The position numbers and the translations under genes were made by a program. A model generated the notes under the pieces. That model saw nothing but the letters and a program-made list of their open reading frames with translations. It ran no database searches and was not told the origin of the DNA. A stretch of 64,000 nucleotides of DNA from Nitrogeniibacter aestuarii (GTDB lineage Bacteria > Pseudomonadota > Gammaproteobacteria > Burkholderiales > Rhodocyclaceae): assembly GCF_017309585.1 (NCBI RefSeq), contig NZ_CP071321.1, forward strand, positions 3,038,001 through 3,102,000, given 5' to 3'. Position 1 is the stretch's first letter; every line of letters begins with the position of its first letter. Shown piece by piece: positions 56,806-64,000 of the stretch.

Positions 56806-58035
56806 TCATTCTCTGCGAATCCACGTGAGTGGATCGACCGGTCGTCCTTCATGACGGATTTCGAAGTATAAACCCGATTCGGGGATGCCTCCGCTGTCAC
56901 CCACAGAGGCGATCACATCGCCCGAGCGAACGCGCTCACCGGTTGACTTGAACAAGGCCTCATTGTTTCCGTAGACCGTCAAATAATTGTCACCATGATC
57001 CACGATGACCAGGTTGCCGAACCCGCGTAGCCAGTCGGAATAGACCACCATCCCGTCAGCCACGGCGTGCACGTCGTCGCCGGCACGGCTGCGGATGAAA
57101 ACGCCCTTCCAGCTCGTTCCGGTGGACGCGCGCTCCTGACCGAAGCGTCCGACCAGGCGCCCCTCGACGGGAAAACCCAACTGCCCGCGCAACTTGGCGA
57201 AAGCCTTGCCCCGCGCGGACGCATCCGCAGCGCGCCCACTGTGCCCAATCTCCGGCTCGTCCGCGGGTTCGGCGCGCGGGATGACCGGTCTGGGCGGTGG
57301 TGCCGTCTCGATCTGACGGATCAGCGCCATGAGCCGTGATTCGTCCTGCTTGAGAGCACCGATCTGTGCCCGCTGCGCTTTGAGCGTCTCCGAGAGTTCT
57401 GCGAGTATCTTGCCCCGCCTCGCCTGCTCCTTTGAAAGCTCTGCCGTCAGCGCCTTTTGTTTGCGTTCGTTCGCTTCAAGCGCTGTTTGCCGGATTTCGA
57501 TCTGAGCGGCCTGCTCGACGAAGCGCGCCTCAGCGATCCTCAAACGTTCGACAATTGCCTGCTTTTCCCGCCCGACACGTTCGAGGTAGTACGCATCCCG
57601 CGCCAGCTGGTTGGGATCGCGCGCACTGAGCAAATGCCCCACCCCGGGCTCACCGCCGTGCTGGTAGTAACGCTTGAGCCACTGCCCCAGTGCCTCACGG
57701 CCAGCGTCGATCTCTGTCCGGGTTCGAGCCTGGTCCGCCCGCACCTCATCGAGCGCCGCCTTGACCTCGGCCTGCGCCTTGCGCAGCTCGCGCAACTTGC
57801 GCTTTGCGCGTGAGACAGCCTGATCGGCCGATTTGAGTGCCTTGTCGGCCTCGGCACGCAGCTTCTCCGTATCGGCGGCGGCGGCCTCGGCCTCCTTGCG
57901 ACGTGCCTTGATGTCGTTCAGTTCGGCGCGCGACGATGCCGCATCATGCTGCGCATGCGCCGGCTGATGAAAAACGGCGCCGGCGATCACCCACAGGGTC
58001 GCCAGCGCCACCGGCGCCAGTAAGCGTCGGAACAC
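56806..58035 (-). CDS. envC: Murein hydrolase activator EnvC
   Basis: Periplasmic activator of division amidases, 409 residues. Signal (LAPVALATLWVIAGAVFHQP), two coiled-coil stretches at about 30-260, then a LytM domain at about 290-405 (KGVFIRSRAGDDVHAVADGM; VDHGDNYLTVYGN; YFEIRHEGRPVDP). The usual zinc ligands are replaced (GVFI for HxGxD; VYGN for HxH), so the domain is catalytically dead, as in EnvC. Start GTG at 58035 just after the gpmA stop. Confidence 0.93.
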   Translation of the reverse strand: MFRRLLAPVALATLWVIAGAVFHQPAHAQHDAASSRAELNDIKARRKEAEAAAADTEKLRAEADKALKSADQAVSRAKRKLRELRKAQAEVKAALDEVRADQARTRTEIDAGREALGQWLKRYYQHGGEPGVGHLLSARDPNQLARDAYYLERVGREKQAIVERLRIAEARFVEQAAQIEIRQTALEANERKQKALTAELSKEQARRGKILAELSETLKAQRAQIGALKQDESRLMALIRQIETAPPPRPVIPRAEPADEPEIGHSGRAADASARGKAFAKLRGQLGFPVEGRLVGRFGQERASTGTSWKGVFIRSRAGDDVHAVADGMVVYSDWLRGFGNLVIVDHGDNYLTVYGNNEALFKSTGERVRSGDVIASVGDSGGIPESGLYFEIRHEGRPVDPLTWIRRE

Positions 58036-58040
58036 GTCGA

Positions 58041-58790
58041 TCAGGCCTTGGCCTTGCCCTGGCTGGCAACGGCCGCCTGCGCTGCCTTGATGGTGTCTTC
58101 GTCGGCAAGGTAGTAATGCTTGATCGGCTTGCAGTTTTCGTCCAGTTCATAGACCAGCGGCTGCGCCGTCGGGATGTTCAGCCCGACGATTTCCTGATCA
58201 CTCACGCCATCGAGATACTTGATAAGGGCACGGATGCTGTTGCCGTGCGCTGCGATCAGGATGCGATCACCGGAGAGGATGCGCGGCACGATCACCGTTT
58301 CCCAGTAGGGCACCACTCGGGCCACCGTATCCTTGAGGCACTCGGTGCGCGGGAACTGACCAGCTGGCAACGAAGCATAGCGCGGATCTTCCGGCGTCAG
58401 GCGCTCGTCACCGTCTTCCAGCGCCGGTGGCGGCGTATCGTACGAACGGCGCCACACCAGGACCTGATCATCACCGTATTCGGCGGCGGTCTCGGCCTTG
58501 TTCAGCCCCTGAAGCGCGCCGTAGTGGCGCTCGTTGAGGCGCCAGGAATGCTCGACCGGCAGCCACAGGGCGTCGAGCTTTTCGAGCACGATGTTGAGCG
58601 TCTTGTTCGCACGCTTGAGCACGGACGTGAAGGCAACATCGAACGCGAAGCCTTCGCTGCGCAGCAGCTCGCCTGCTGCCTTGGCTTCTTCATTTCCCTT
58701 CTCGGTCAGGTCGACATCCGTCCATCCGGTGAAGCGATTTTCCTTGTTCCAGGTGGATTCGCCGTGTCTGAGCAATACGATCTTGTACAT
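58041..58790 (-). CDS. gpmA: 2,3-bisphosphoglycerate-dependent phosphoglycerate mutase
   Basis: Glycolytic enzyme of 249 residues. LLRHGESTWNKENRFTGW with catalytic His, SVLKRANKTL, LNERHYGALQGLNK with Glu, and HGNSIRALIKYL with second His. Standard length. First gene of the gpmA-envC-ctpA run. Confidence 0.97.
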   Translation of the reverse strand: MYKIVLLRHGESTWNKENRFTGWTDVDLTEKGNEEAKAAGELLRSEGFAFDVAFTSVLKRANKTLNIVLEKLDALWLPVEHSWRLNERHYGALQGLNKAETAAEYGDDQVLVWRRSYDTPPPALEDGDERLTPEDPRYASLPAGQFPRTECLKDTVARVVPYWETVIVPRILSGDRILIAAHGNSIRALIKYLDGVSDQEIVGLNIPTAQPLVYELDENCKPIKHYYLADEDTIKAAQAAVASQGKAKA

Positions 58791-58928
58791 GAGAGACTTC
58801 TACTCGCTTTCGTGAAAAATTCGGTCGTTCCGGCACCATGCCCGTGCAGCGCTGCGCCGGCAAAAGGTGGTATTTTATAGCACTCAGTCAACTTCTATCG
58901 ATCATCGATCGTGATTAGCCATCCCGCC

Positions 58929-59240
58929 ATGGATCTGGTCGGCAAGACCGAACAGATTGAAACCGCCGCTCGTGCCCTCAAGGCCATCTCGCATCCGCTC
59001 CGCCTGTCCATTCTGTGCGTGGTTGGCGCTGGCGAGGTGTGCGTCCAGGATATTGTCGAAGCTGTCGGCACGTCCCAGAGCAACATTTCCCAACATCTGG
59101 CAATCTTGCGCGACAAGGGCGTCCTGCTCACACGCAAGGATGCCAACCGCGTCTATTACCGTGTCGGCGACCAACGCACACTTCAGCTCATTGCACTGAT
59201 GAAGGAAGTGTTCTGCGACGAACCGCCGAACAAGGCGTAA
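58929..59240 (+). CDS. ArsR-family transcription regulator
   Basis: Winged-helix regulator of 103 residues: SHPLRLSILCVVGAGEVCVQ, recognition helix TSQSNISQHLAILRDKGVLL, wing TRKDANRVYYRV. Two cysteines (Cys34 and Cys42 region) could sense metal or redox state, but the classical CxC arsenic site is absent. The ATG at 58929 is used; a GTG at 58911 is possible. It lies 22 bases ahead of the rhodanese gene and is probably co-transcribed. Confidence 0.88.
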   Translation: MDLVGKTEQIETAARALKAISHPLRLSILCVVGAGEVCVQDIVEAVGTSQSNISQHLAILRDKGVLLTRKDANRVYYRVGDQRTLQLIALMKEVFCDEPPNKA

Positions 59241-59262
59241 CACAACATCTAAGGAAGTATCC

Positions 59263-59682
59263 GTGGAGTTTTTGCAGGACAACTGGTACTGGGCAGCACT
59301 GGCGGCCTTCAGTGGCGGCTTTTTGCTGTTTGACAGCGCCCGCGCCCAAGGGGACAAGACGAGTCTTTCCCCGGTGCAAGCAACGCTCAAGATCAACCGC
59401 GAGGACGCAATCGTCGTCGACGTTCGCGAGCAGAAGGAATTCGCCCAGGGACACATTCCAAACGCGAAACACATTCCGCTCGCGGCCATTGAGCAGCGCG
59501 CCGGCGAACTCGATGGCCACAAGAACAAGCCGGTGATTCTCTGCTGCGCCATGGGCTCGCGCTCGTCAAGCGCAGCCCAGAGCCTGCGCAAGCTGGGTTT
59601 CGAACAGGTATTCAACCTGCAAGGTGGCATGTCAGCCTGGCAGCAGGCCGGCCAGCCCGTCAGCACCAAGCGGAAGAAGTAA
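59263..59682 (+). CDS. Rhodanese-like protein with membrane anchor
   Basis: Protein of 139 residues with one N-terminal helix (YWAALAAFSGGFLLF) and a rhodanese domain (VVDVREQKEFAQGHIPNAKHI). The active Cys is in LCCAMGSRSS. GTG start at 59263 after AAGGAAG. Likely sulfur carrier at the membrane; the same arrangement is common before grxC and secB. Confidence 0.9.
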   Translation: MEFLQDNWYWAALAAFSGGFLLFDSARAQGDKTSLSPVQATLKINREDAIVVDVREQKEFAQGHIPNAKHIPLAAIEQRAGELDGHKNKPVILCCAMGSRSSSAAQSLRKLGFEQVFNLQGGMSAWQQAGQPVSTKRKK

Positions 59683-59684
59683 GC

Positions 59685-59957
59685 ATGAGCGCGCTCGTCA
59701 AGATGTACGCTACCCGGACCTGCCCCTACTGCATTCGTGCCGAAGCACTGCTTATTCATAAGGGTGTCACGAACATCGACAAGATTCTCGTCGACGCGGA
59801 ACCGGCGCGTCGCGACGAAATGGAGGCCGCCAGCGGCGGCGGTCGCACCGTTCCGCAGATTTTCATCAATGGCTCACACGTAGGCGGCTGCGACGACCTG
59901 TACGCGCTTGAACATGCCGGCAAGCTCGACGCACTGCTGGCCGCTGGCGCCGACTGA
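59685..59957 (+). CDS. grxC: Glutaredoxin 3
   Basis: Glutathione-dependent disulfide reductase of 90 residues. Active site TCPYCIRAE, cis-Pro in TVPQIFI, GG motif in VGGCDDLYAL. Start ATG two bases after the rhodanese stop. Confidence 0.96.
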   Translation: MSALVKMYATRTCPYCIRAEALLIHKGVTNIDKILVDAEPARRDEMEAASGGGRTVPQIFINGSHVGGCDDLYALEHAGKLDALLAAGAD

Positions 59958-59996
59958 ACGGCCCTTCTCACAACATAGACTGACCAAGGTAAATTC

Positions 59997-60455
59997 ATGA
60001 CCGAGAACACCCAACCCGTCTTCACCATCGAAAAACTCTACATTCGCGACCTGTCCGTCGAAGTGCCCAATGCACCCAAGGTCTTCCTGGAACGCGAAAA
60101 TCCGCAGATCAACGTGCAACTGCGCAACGATGGCAAACAGATCGACGATGGCGTGTACGAAGTCGTGCTGACCGTCACCGTGACGGCAAAGATCGGGGAA
60201 GACAAAACCGTTTTCCTGGTTGAAGCGGCCCAGGCCGGCATTTTCCAGATTCGCAACGTGCCTGAGACCGACATCGAGCCCATCATGATGATCGGCTGCG
60301 CCAACATCCTGTTTCCGTATGCCCGTGAAGCAGTCTCTGACGCCGTCACCCGTGCAGGCTTCCAGCCGGTCCTGCTGGCTCCGGTGAACTTCGAAGCCAT
60401 GTACCAGGCCCGTCAGCAGGCTGGCGAAGGCGCCGCCGAAGCCACGGTTCAGTAA
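59997..60455 (+). CDS. secB: Protein-export chaperone SecB
   Basis: Cytoplasmic chaperone of 152 residues that holds preproteins for SecA. Typical stretches: FTIEKLYIRDLSVEVPNAP, YEVVLTVTVTAKIG, LFPYAREAVSDAVTRAGFQP and LLAPVNFEAMY. Standard length. Its stop shares a base with the next start. Confidence 0.97.
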   Translation: MTENTQPVFTIEKLYIRDLSVEVPNAPKVFLERENPQINVQLRNDGKQIDDGVYEVVLTVTVTAKIGEDKTVFLVEAAQAGIFQIRNVPETDIEPIMMIGCANILFPYAREAVSDAVTRAGFQPVLLAPVNFEAMYQARQQAGEGAAEATVQ

Positions 60456-60904
60456 TGGCTCGTCGCGTTCTGACGCGCCTGGCCCTGATCGCCATCCTGG
60501 GTGCGCTCAGCGCACCTTCGATGGCGCTCGACTATCGGGCCGCCGCCAAGACGAGCGTGCTGTATGACACGCCGTCTCCGGCGGGCAAAAAGCTCTACAT
60601 CGTCAATGCAGACACACCACTTGAAGTCGTGGTGACACTGGAAAAATGGATCAAGGTGCGCGCACGCGACGGCAAGCTTGCGTGGATTGCGCGGAACGAC
60701 CTGGCCGACTACCAGTCGGTCATGGTCACCACCGAGCAAGCGGCCGTCCGGAGCGAGGCTCGCGACGATGCACCGCCCAGTTTCATGGCCGCCAACAGTG
60801 TCCTCCTGCGCGTCACCGGCCCTGCCCAAGGCGCCTGGCTACCTGTCCGCCACGCAGATGGCCAGACCGGCTTCGTGCGCAAGGTTGACGTCTGGGGCTA
60901 TTGA
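60455..60904 (+). CDS. Exported SH3-domain protein
   Basis: Periplasmic protein of 149 residues with a signal peptide (LALIAILGALSAPSMALDY) and two SH3b-like units: about 27-88 (TSVLYDTPSPAGKKLYIVN; EKWIKVRARDGKLAWI) and about 95-149 (AAVRSEARDDAPPSF; GAWLPVRHADGQTGFV). Such proteins bind cell-wall peptides. It overlaps secB by one base and is followed by gpsA; this order is common in betaproteobacteria. Confidence 0.85.
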   Translation: MARRVLTRLALIAILGALSAPSMALDYRAAAKTSVLYDTPSPAGKKLYIVNADTPLEVVVTLEKWIKVRARDGKLAWIARNDLADYQSVMVTTEQAAVRSEARDDAPPSFMAANSVLLRVTGPAQGAWLPVRHADGQTGFVRKVDVWGY

Positions 60905-60951
60905 ACGCGGCATGCGCAACCCAACGATTCTGCGGGTCTGGAAGTCCAAGC

Positions 60952-61935
60952 ATGAAAATCACTGTCTATGGTGCCGGTGCCTGGGGAACAGCCCTGGCCA
61001 TCGCCTACGCGCCCGACCACGATGTGGTCATGTGGGGTCGCGACGCGGATGCGCTTGCCCTGTGCGAGCGAAATCGCGTCAATCAAGCCCTGCTCCCTGA
61101 CCGCCCTTTCCCGGCAGCACTTCGCCTTGAGGCTGACCTTGCCAAGGCCGCTGCGCACGCCGAGCTTCACCTGATCGTCACCCCGGTGGCGGGCTTGCGC
61201 GCCATCTGCGAACACCTGGCATCAACCGGCAACGCCATGCCCGTACTCTGGGCCTGCAAGGGCTTCGAGAGCGGGACCGGTCTGCTGCCACACGAGGTGG
61301 TTGCCGACACACTGGGTGAAACCCACCCGTGCGGCGCGCTGACCGGTCCAAGTTTCGCCGCAGAGGTCGCCGCCGGACAACCGACGGCCATTACGCTGGC
61401 GGCGCGCGACCTTGCCCAGGCAACCCTTTGGGCAGACGCCCTGCACCGCCCTCGCCTGCGCCTCTATGCCAACGACGATCTGATCGGGGCCGAAATTGGC
61501 GGCGCCATCAAGAACGTCATGGCAATCGCCGCAGGGGTATCCGACGGCCTCGGATTCGGCCTGAACAGTCGCGCTGCGCTCGTGACGCGGGGGCTGGCCG
61601 AAATTTCACGACTGGGCCTCGCCCTGGGGGCCCGCCAGGAAACCTTCATGGGACTGGCCGGTCTGGGCGATCTGGTTCTGACATGTACGGGTGACCTGTC
61701 ACGGAATCGCCGTGTGGGGCTGATGCTCGCCGAGGGCAAACCGCTTGCCCAGATCCTCAAGGAGCTGGGCCACGTCGCCGAAGGCGTGCTGACCACACGA
61801 GAGACCGTCGCACGTGCTCAGCGCCATGCAGTTGACATGCCATTGGCGCAAGCCGTAGATGACCTGCTCTCTGGCCGCATGAGCGCGGCCGAGGCAGTGA
61901 ATGATCTGCTCGCCCGTAGCCCGAAGATTGAATAA
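60952..61935 (+). CDS. gpsA: Glycerol-3-phosphate dehydrogenase [NAD(P)+]
   Basis: Makes glycerol-3-phosphate for phospholipids; 327 residues. Nucleotide motif VYGAGAWGTALAIAY, substrate-side GPSFAAEVAAGQPTA, catalytic Lys in EIGGAIKNVMAIAAG. ATG 60952 is used since family members begin MKITVYGAGAWG; an upstream frame from 60901 is not needed. Confidence 0.96.
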   Translation: MKITVYGAGAWGTALAIAYAPDHDVVMWGRDADALALCERNRVNQALLPDRPFPAALRLEADLAKAAAHAELHLIVTPVAGLRAICEHLASTGNAMPVLWACKGFESGTGLLPHEVVADTLGETHPCGALTGPSFAAEVAAGQPTAITLAARDLAQATLWADALHRPRLRLYANDDLIGAEIGGAIKNVMAIAAGVSDGLGFGLNSRAALVTRGLAEISRLGLALGARQETFMGLAGLGDLVLTCTGDLSRNRRVGLMLAEGKPLAQILKELGHVAEGVLTTRETVARAQRHAVDMPLAQAVDDLLSGRMSAAEAVNDLLARSPKIE

Positions 61936-61954
61936 TGGGTCCTTCGATCACCAG

Positions 61955-62419
61955 TCAGATGCCGCTCTCGAAATCGAGCTGACGCCAAGCCTCATACAGC
62001 ACCACTGCGGTTGCGTTGGACAGGTTCATGCTCCGTGACTGGGCCACCATGGGGATACGAATACGCTGTGACTCAGGGATTTCCTCATGCAACCATGCAG
62101 GTAGTCCGCGCGTCTCGGCGCCGAACAGCAGGATATCGCCAGCCTCGTACCGTACTTCATCGTAGCGACCGCCCCCCCGGGTCGTCAGTGCAAACACTCT
62201 CGGCGACGGGCAAACCACCCTGAATGCAGCCCAGTCTTCGTGCACGGTCACATGGGCCATCTGGTGATAGTCCAGCCCCGCTCGCGCCACAGCCTTGTCG
62301 GACAGGACAAATCCCAAGGGCTTGATCAAATGCAGCCGCGCACCGGTGTTCGCCACCAGGCGGATGATATTGCCCGTGTTCGGCGGAATTTCAGGTTCGA
62401 AAAGTACGATATGAAACAT
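61955..62419 (-). CDS. trmL: tRNA (cytidine(34)-2'-O)-methyltransferase
   Basis: SPOUT-class methyltransferase of 154 residues acting on the wobble base of tRNA-Leu. Marks: HIVLFEPEIPPNTGNIIRL, LFGAETRGLP and RSMNLSNATAVVLYEA, which form the trefoil knot SAM site. Standard length. Confidence 0.95.
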   Translation of the reverse strand: MFHIVLFEPEIPPNTGNIIRLVANTGARLHLIKPLGFVLSDKAVARAGLDYHQMAHVTVHEDWAAFRVVCPSPRVFALTTRGGGRYDEVRYEAGDILLFGAETRGLPAWLHEEIPESQRIRIPMVAQSRSMNLSNATAVVLYEAWRQLDFESGI

Positions 62420-62452
62420 GGAGCGGGATTGTGCCGTCGCCCCCCGCGCAGA

Positions 62453-63190
62453 TCAACGCCCGGATGGCGTTCGCGCACACACCAGGTTGATGACGCGCGC
62501 AGCCCCCGCCTGCTTCAGGGTTTGCGCCAACCGGTCCAGAGTCGCCCCCGAGGTCATCACGTCATCGACCACAAGCACCCGCTGCCCGTCGAGGCGGCCT
62601 GAGACATCGAAGGCATGGCGCAGGTTTCGGCGTCGCTCCTTGAGGTTGAGACCCGCTTGTGGCGGTGTTTCGATGACTCTGCGGACACATCCTGCATTAA
62701 TTCGACAACGATGCAGATGCGCCGTTTCACGCGCAAGCTCGATGGATTGATTGAAGCCACGCTCGGCCAACCGACGTCGGTGCAACGGAACCGGTATCAT
62801 GCAGTCAAAACTCAGATATTGAGATCGCGTGGCCATGTGATGACCAAGGGCGCGCGCAACGGCGAGATCGTGGCCGTATTTCAACGCATGAATCAACCGG
62901 TCAACCGGGGCGCCATACCGAAACACGGCAACGGTGTCATCAAAGGCAGGGGCTCGAGTGAGACAAGCACCACATACGCCAGGACTGGGCAGTTCCGAAG
63001 CGCATATCCTGCACGCTGCGCCCAGCCGGGGTAGATCGCTGACACAGCCGTCACACAGGCCCGTTGGCCAGCCTTCGCGACGGCACAGGACGCAATGCAT
63101 CGGCAAAAACCAGTCGAGCAGACGCGCAGGTAAGCCCCGCCGCCTGGCTGGCTGGTTTGACAAGGGCTTGAGCGATCTAGGATCATCCAT
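62453..63190 (-). CDS. comF: ComF-family phosphoribosyltransferase-like protein
   Basis: Protein of 245 residues with an N-terminal zinc-ribbon pattern (CVLCRREGWPTGLC; CRICASELPSPGVCGAC) and a C-terminal phosphoribosyltransferase fold (RVLVVDDVMTSGATLDRL). Homologues are needed for DNA uptake in competent bacteria, where ComF acts inside the cell. Divergent from bioB. Confidence 0.93.
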   Translation of the reverse strand: MDDPRSLKPLSNQPARRRGLPARLLDWFLPMHCVLCRREGWPTGLCDGCVSDLPRLGAACRICASELPSPGVCGACLTRAPAFDDTVAVFRYGAPVDRLIHALKYGHDLAVARALGHHMATRSQYLSFDCMIPVPLHRRRLAERGFNQSIELARETAHLHRCRINAGCVRRVIETPPQAGLNLKERRRNLRHAFDVSGRLDGQRVLVVDDVMTSGATLDRLAQTLKQAGAARVINLVCARTPSGR

Positions 63191-63221
63191 AATTTTGTAT
63201 TACAGCGCAAAAAGCACATCA

Positions 63222-64000
63222 TGACAATGACATCTACCGCAGCGCCCACCACGGCGCAAACGACAGCACCCACCGCCCAGGCCACCCCTTGGCGCGTTGC
63301 CGATGTCGAAGCCCTTTTTGCCATGCCGTTCAACGACCTGTTGTTCAAGGCGCAACAGGTCCACCGCGAGCATTTCGATCCGAATGCCGTTCAGCGGTCA
63401 ACACTGCTTTCGATCAAGACCGGTGGCTGTTCTGAAGACTGCGGCTATTGCTCCCAGTCGGCCCGCTACGACACCGGCCTCGAACGCGAGCGACTCATGC
63501 CACTGGACGAGGTGCTGGAGAATGCCCGCGCAGCCAAAGCCAAGGGCGCCAGCCGCTTCTGCATGGGCGCAGCCTGGCGCGGCCCCAAGGACAAGGACCT
63601 CGAGCCGGTGCTCGACATGGTCCGCGAGGTCAAGGCACTCGGCCTCGAAACCTGCGTGACCCTGGGTATGCTGAACGACGGCCAAGCCGAAAAACTCGCT
63701 GAAGCCGGCCTCGACTACTACAACCACAACATTGATACCTCACCCGAGTTCTACGGCCAGGTGATCACCACGCACACGTTGCAGGACCGGCTCGACACGC
63801 TCGGCCGAGTGCGCGATGCGGGCATCAACGTGTGCTGCGGCGGCATCGTCGGTCTGGGCGAAGGCCGCAAGAGCCGCGCCGCCCTGATTGCCCAGCTCGC
63901 CAACATGGACCCGCAGCCCGACTCCGTCCCCATCAACAATCTTGTGCGGATCGAAGGCACGCCCCTGGGTGAAAACGAAGCCGTGGACCCGATCGAGTTC
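63222..64000 (+). CDS. bioB: Biotin synthase (partial, runs off right edge)
   Basis: Radical-SAM enzyme that inserts sulfur into dethiobiotin. The cluster motif CSEDCGYCSQ (C-x3-C-x2-C) is clear, followed by GASRFCMGAAWRGP, YYNHNIDTSPEFY and the second-cluster region (CCGGIVGLGE). 259 of roughly 330-350 residues are inside the window. The first 20 residues are Thr/Ala-rich. ATG 63222 is the start. Confidence 0.96.

Overview
The window is high-GC DNA from a betaproteobacterium, most likely Rhodocyclales of the Azoarcus/Thauera/Denitromonas type. This rests on gene order (glyA-nrdR-ribD; gpmA-envC-ctpA facing a rhodanese-grxC-secB-gpsA run; trmL-comF-bioB) and on protein character. It is inference without database support. 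Both ends cut genes: a cytochrome b561 at the left and bioB at the right.

Layout. 1-4.9 kb: cytochrome b561, a QseB/TctD-type two-component system, and a sodium:solute symporter with its small DUF4212 partner. 5.4-11.5 kb: an orphan type VI secretion cassette with VgrG, a putative PD-(D/E)XK nuclease effector, a DUF1911-type immunity protein and an AP2-like protein. 11.9-14.9 kb: one 999-residue protein with a restriction-nuclease-like N-terminus, a candidate defence gene. 15.1-28.8 kb: a metal (probably copper) resistance island with a CBA-type RND efflux operon, a CusRS/CopRS-like system, copper oxidase CopA, Met/His-rich CopB, two cytochromes c and a Met-rich Spy/CpxP-like protein. 28.9-29.1 kb: a palindromic intergenic element. 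29-36 kb: an AAA+ ATPase with a GST, then a GntR/FadR regulator and a polar amino-acid ABC transporter. 36-45 kb: mixed single genes, including a membrane protein with a TIR-like tail, an OsmC-YcaO fusion and two lipoproteins. 45-64 kb: mostly housekeeping genes (pepN, a TRAP transporter, glyA, nrdR, ribD, moeB, ctpA, envC, gpmA, grxC, secB, gpsA, trmL, comF, bioB).

How parts connect. A direct repeat of the type CTTAAG-N5-CTTAAG, the PmrA/QseB box, lies 45 bp upstream of the cytochrome b561 start and 43 bp upstream of the efflux adaptor start. The QseB-like regulator at 2.0-2.7 kb may therefore control both. A separate CopR-like site sits between the CusR-like regulator and copA. In the type VI cassette the effector overlaps vgrG and the immunity gene overlaps the effector, which indicates translational coupling of delivery, toxin and protection.

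The most interesting candidates are the 999-residue nuclease-like protein, the VgrG/PoNe-like/PoNi-like cassette, the paired regulator boxes, the cruciform element at 28.9 kb and the membrane-anchored TIR-like protein.
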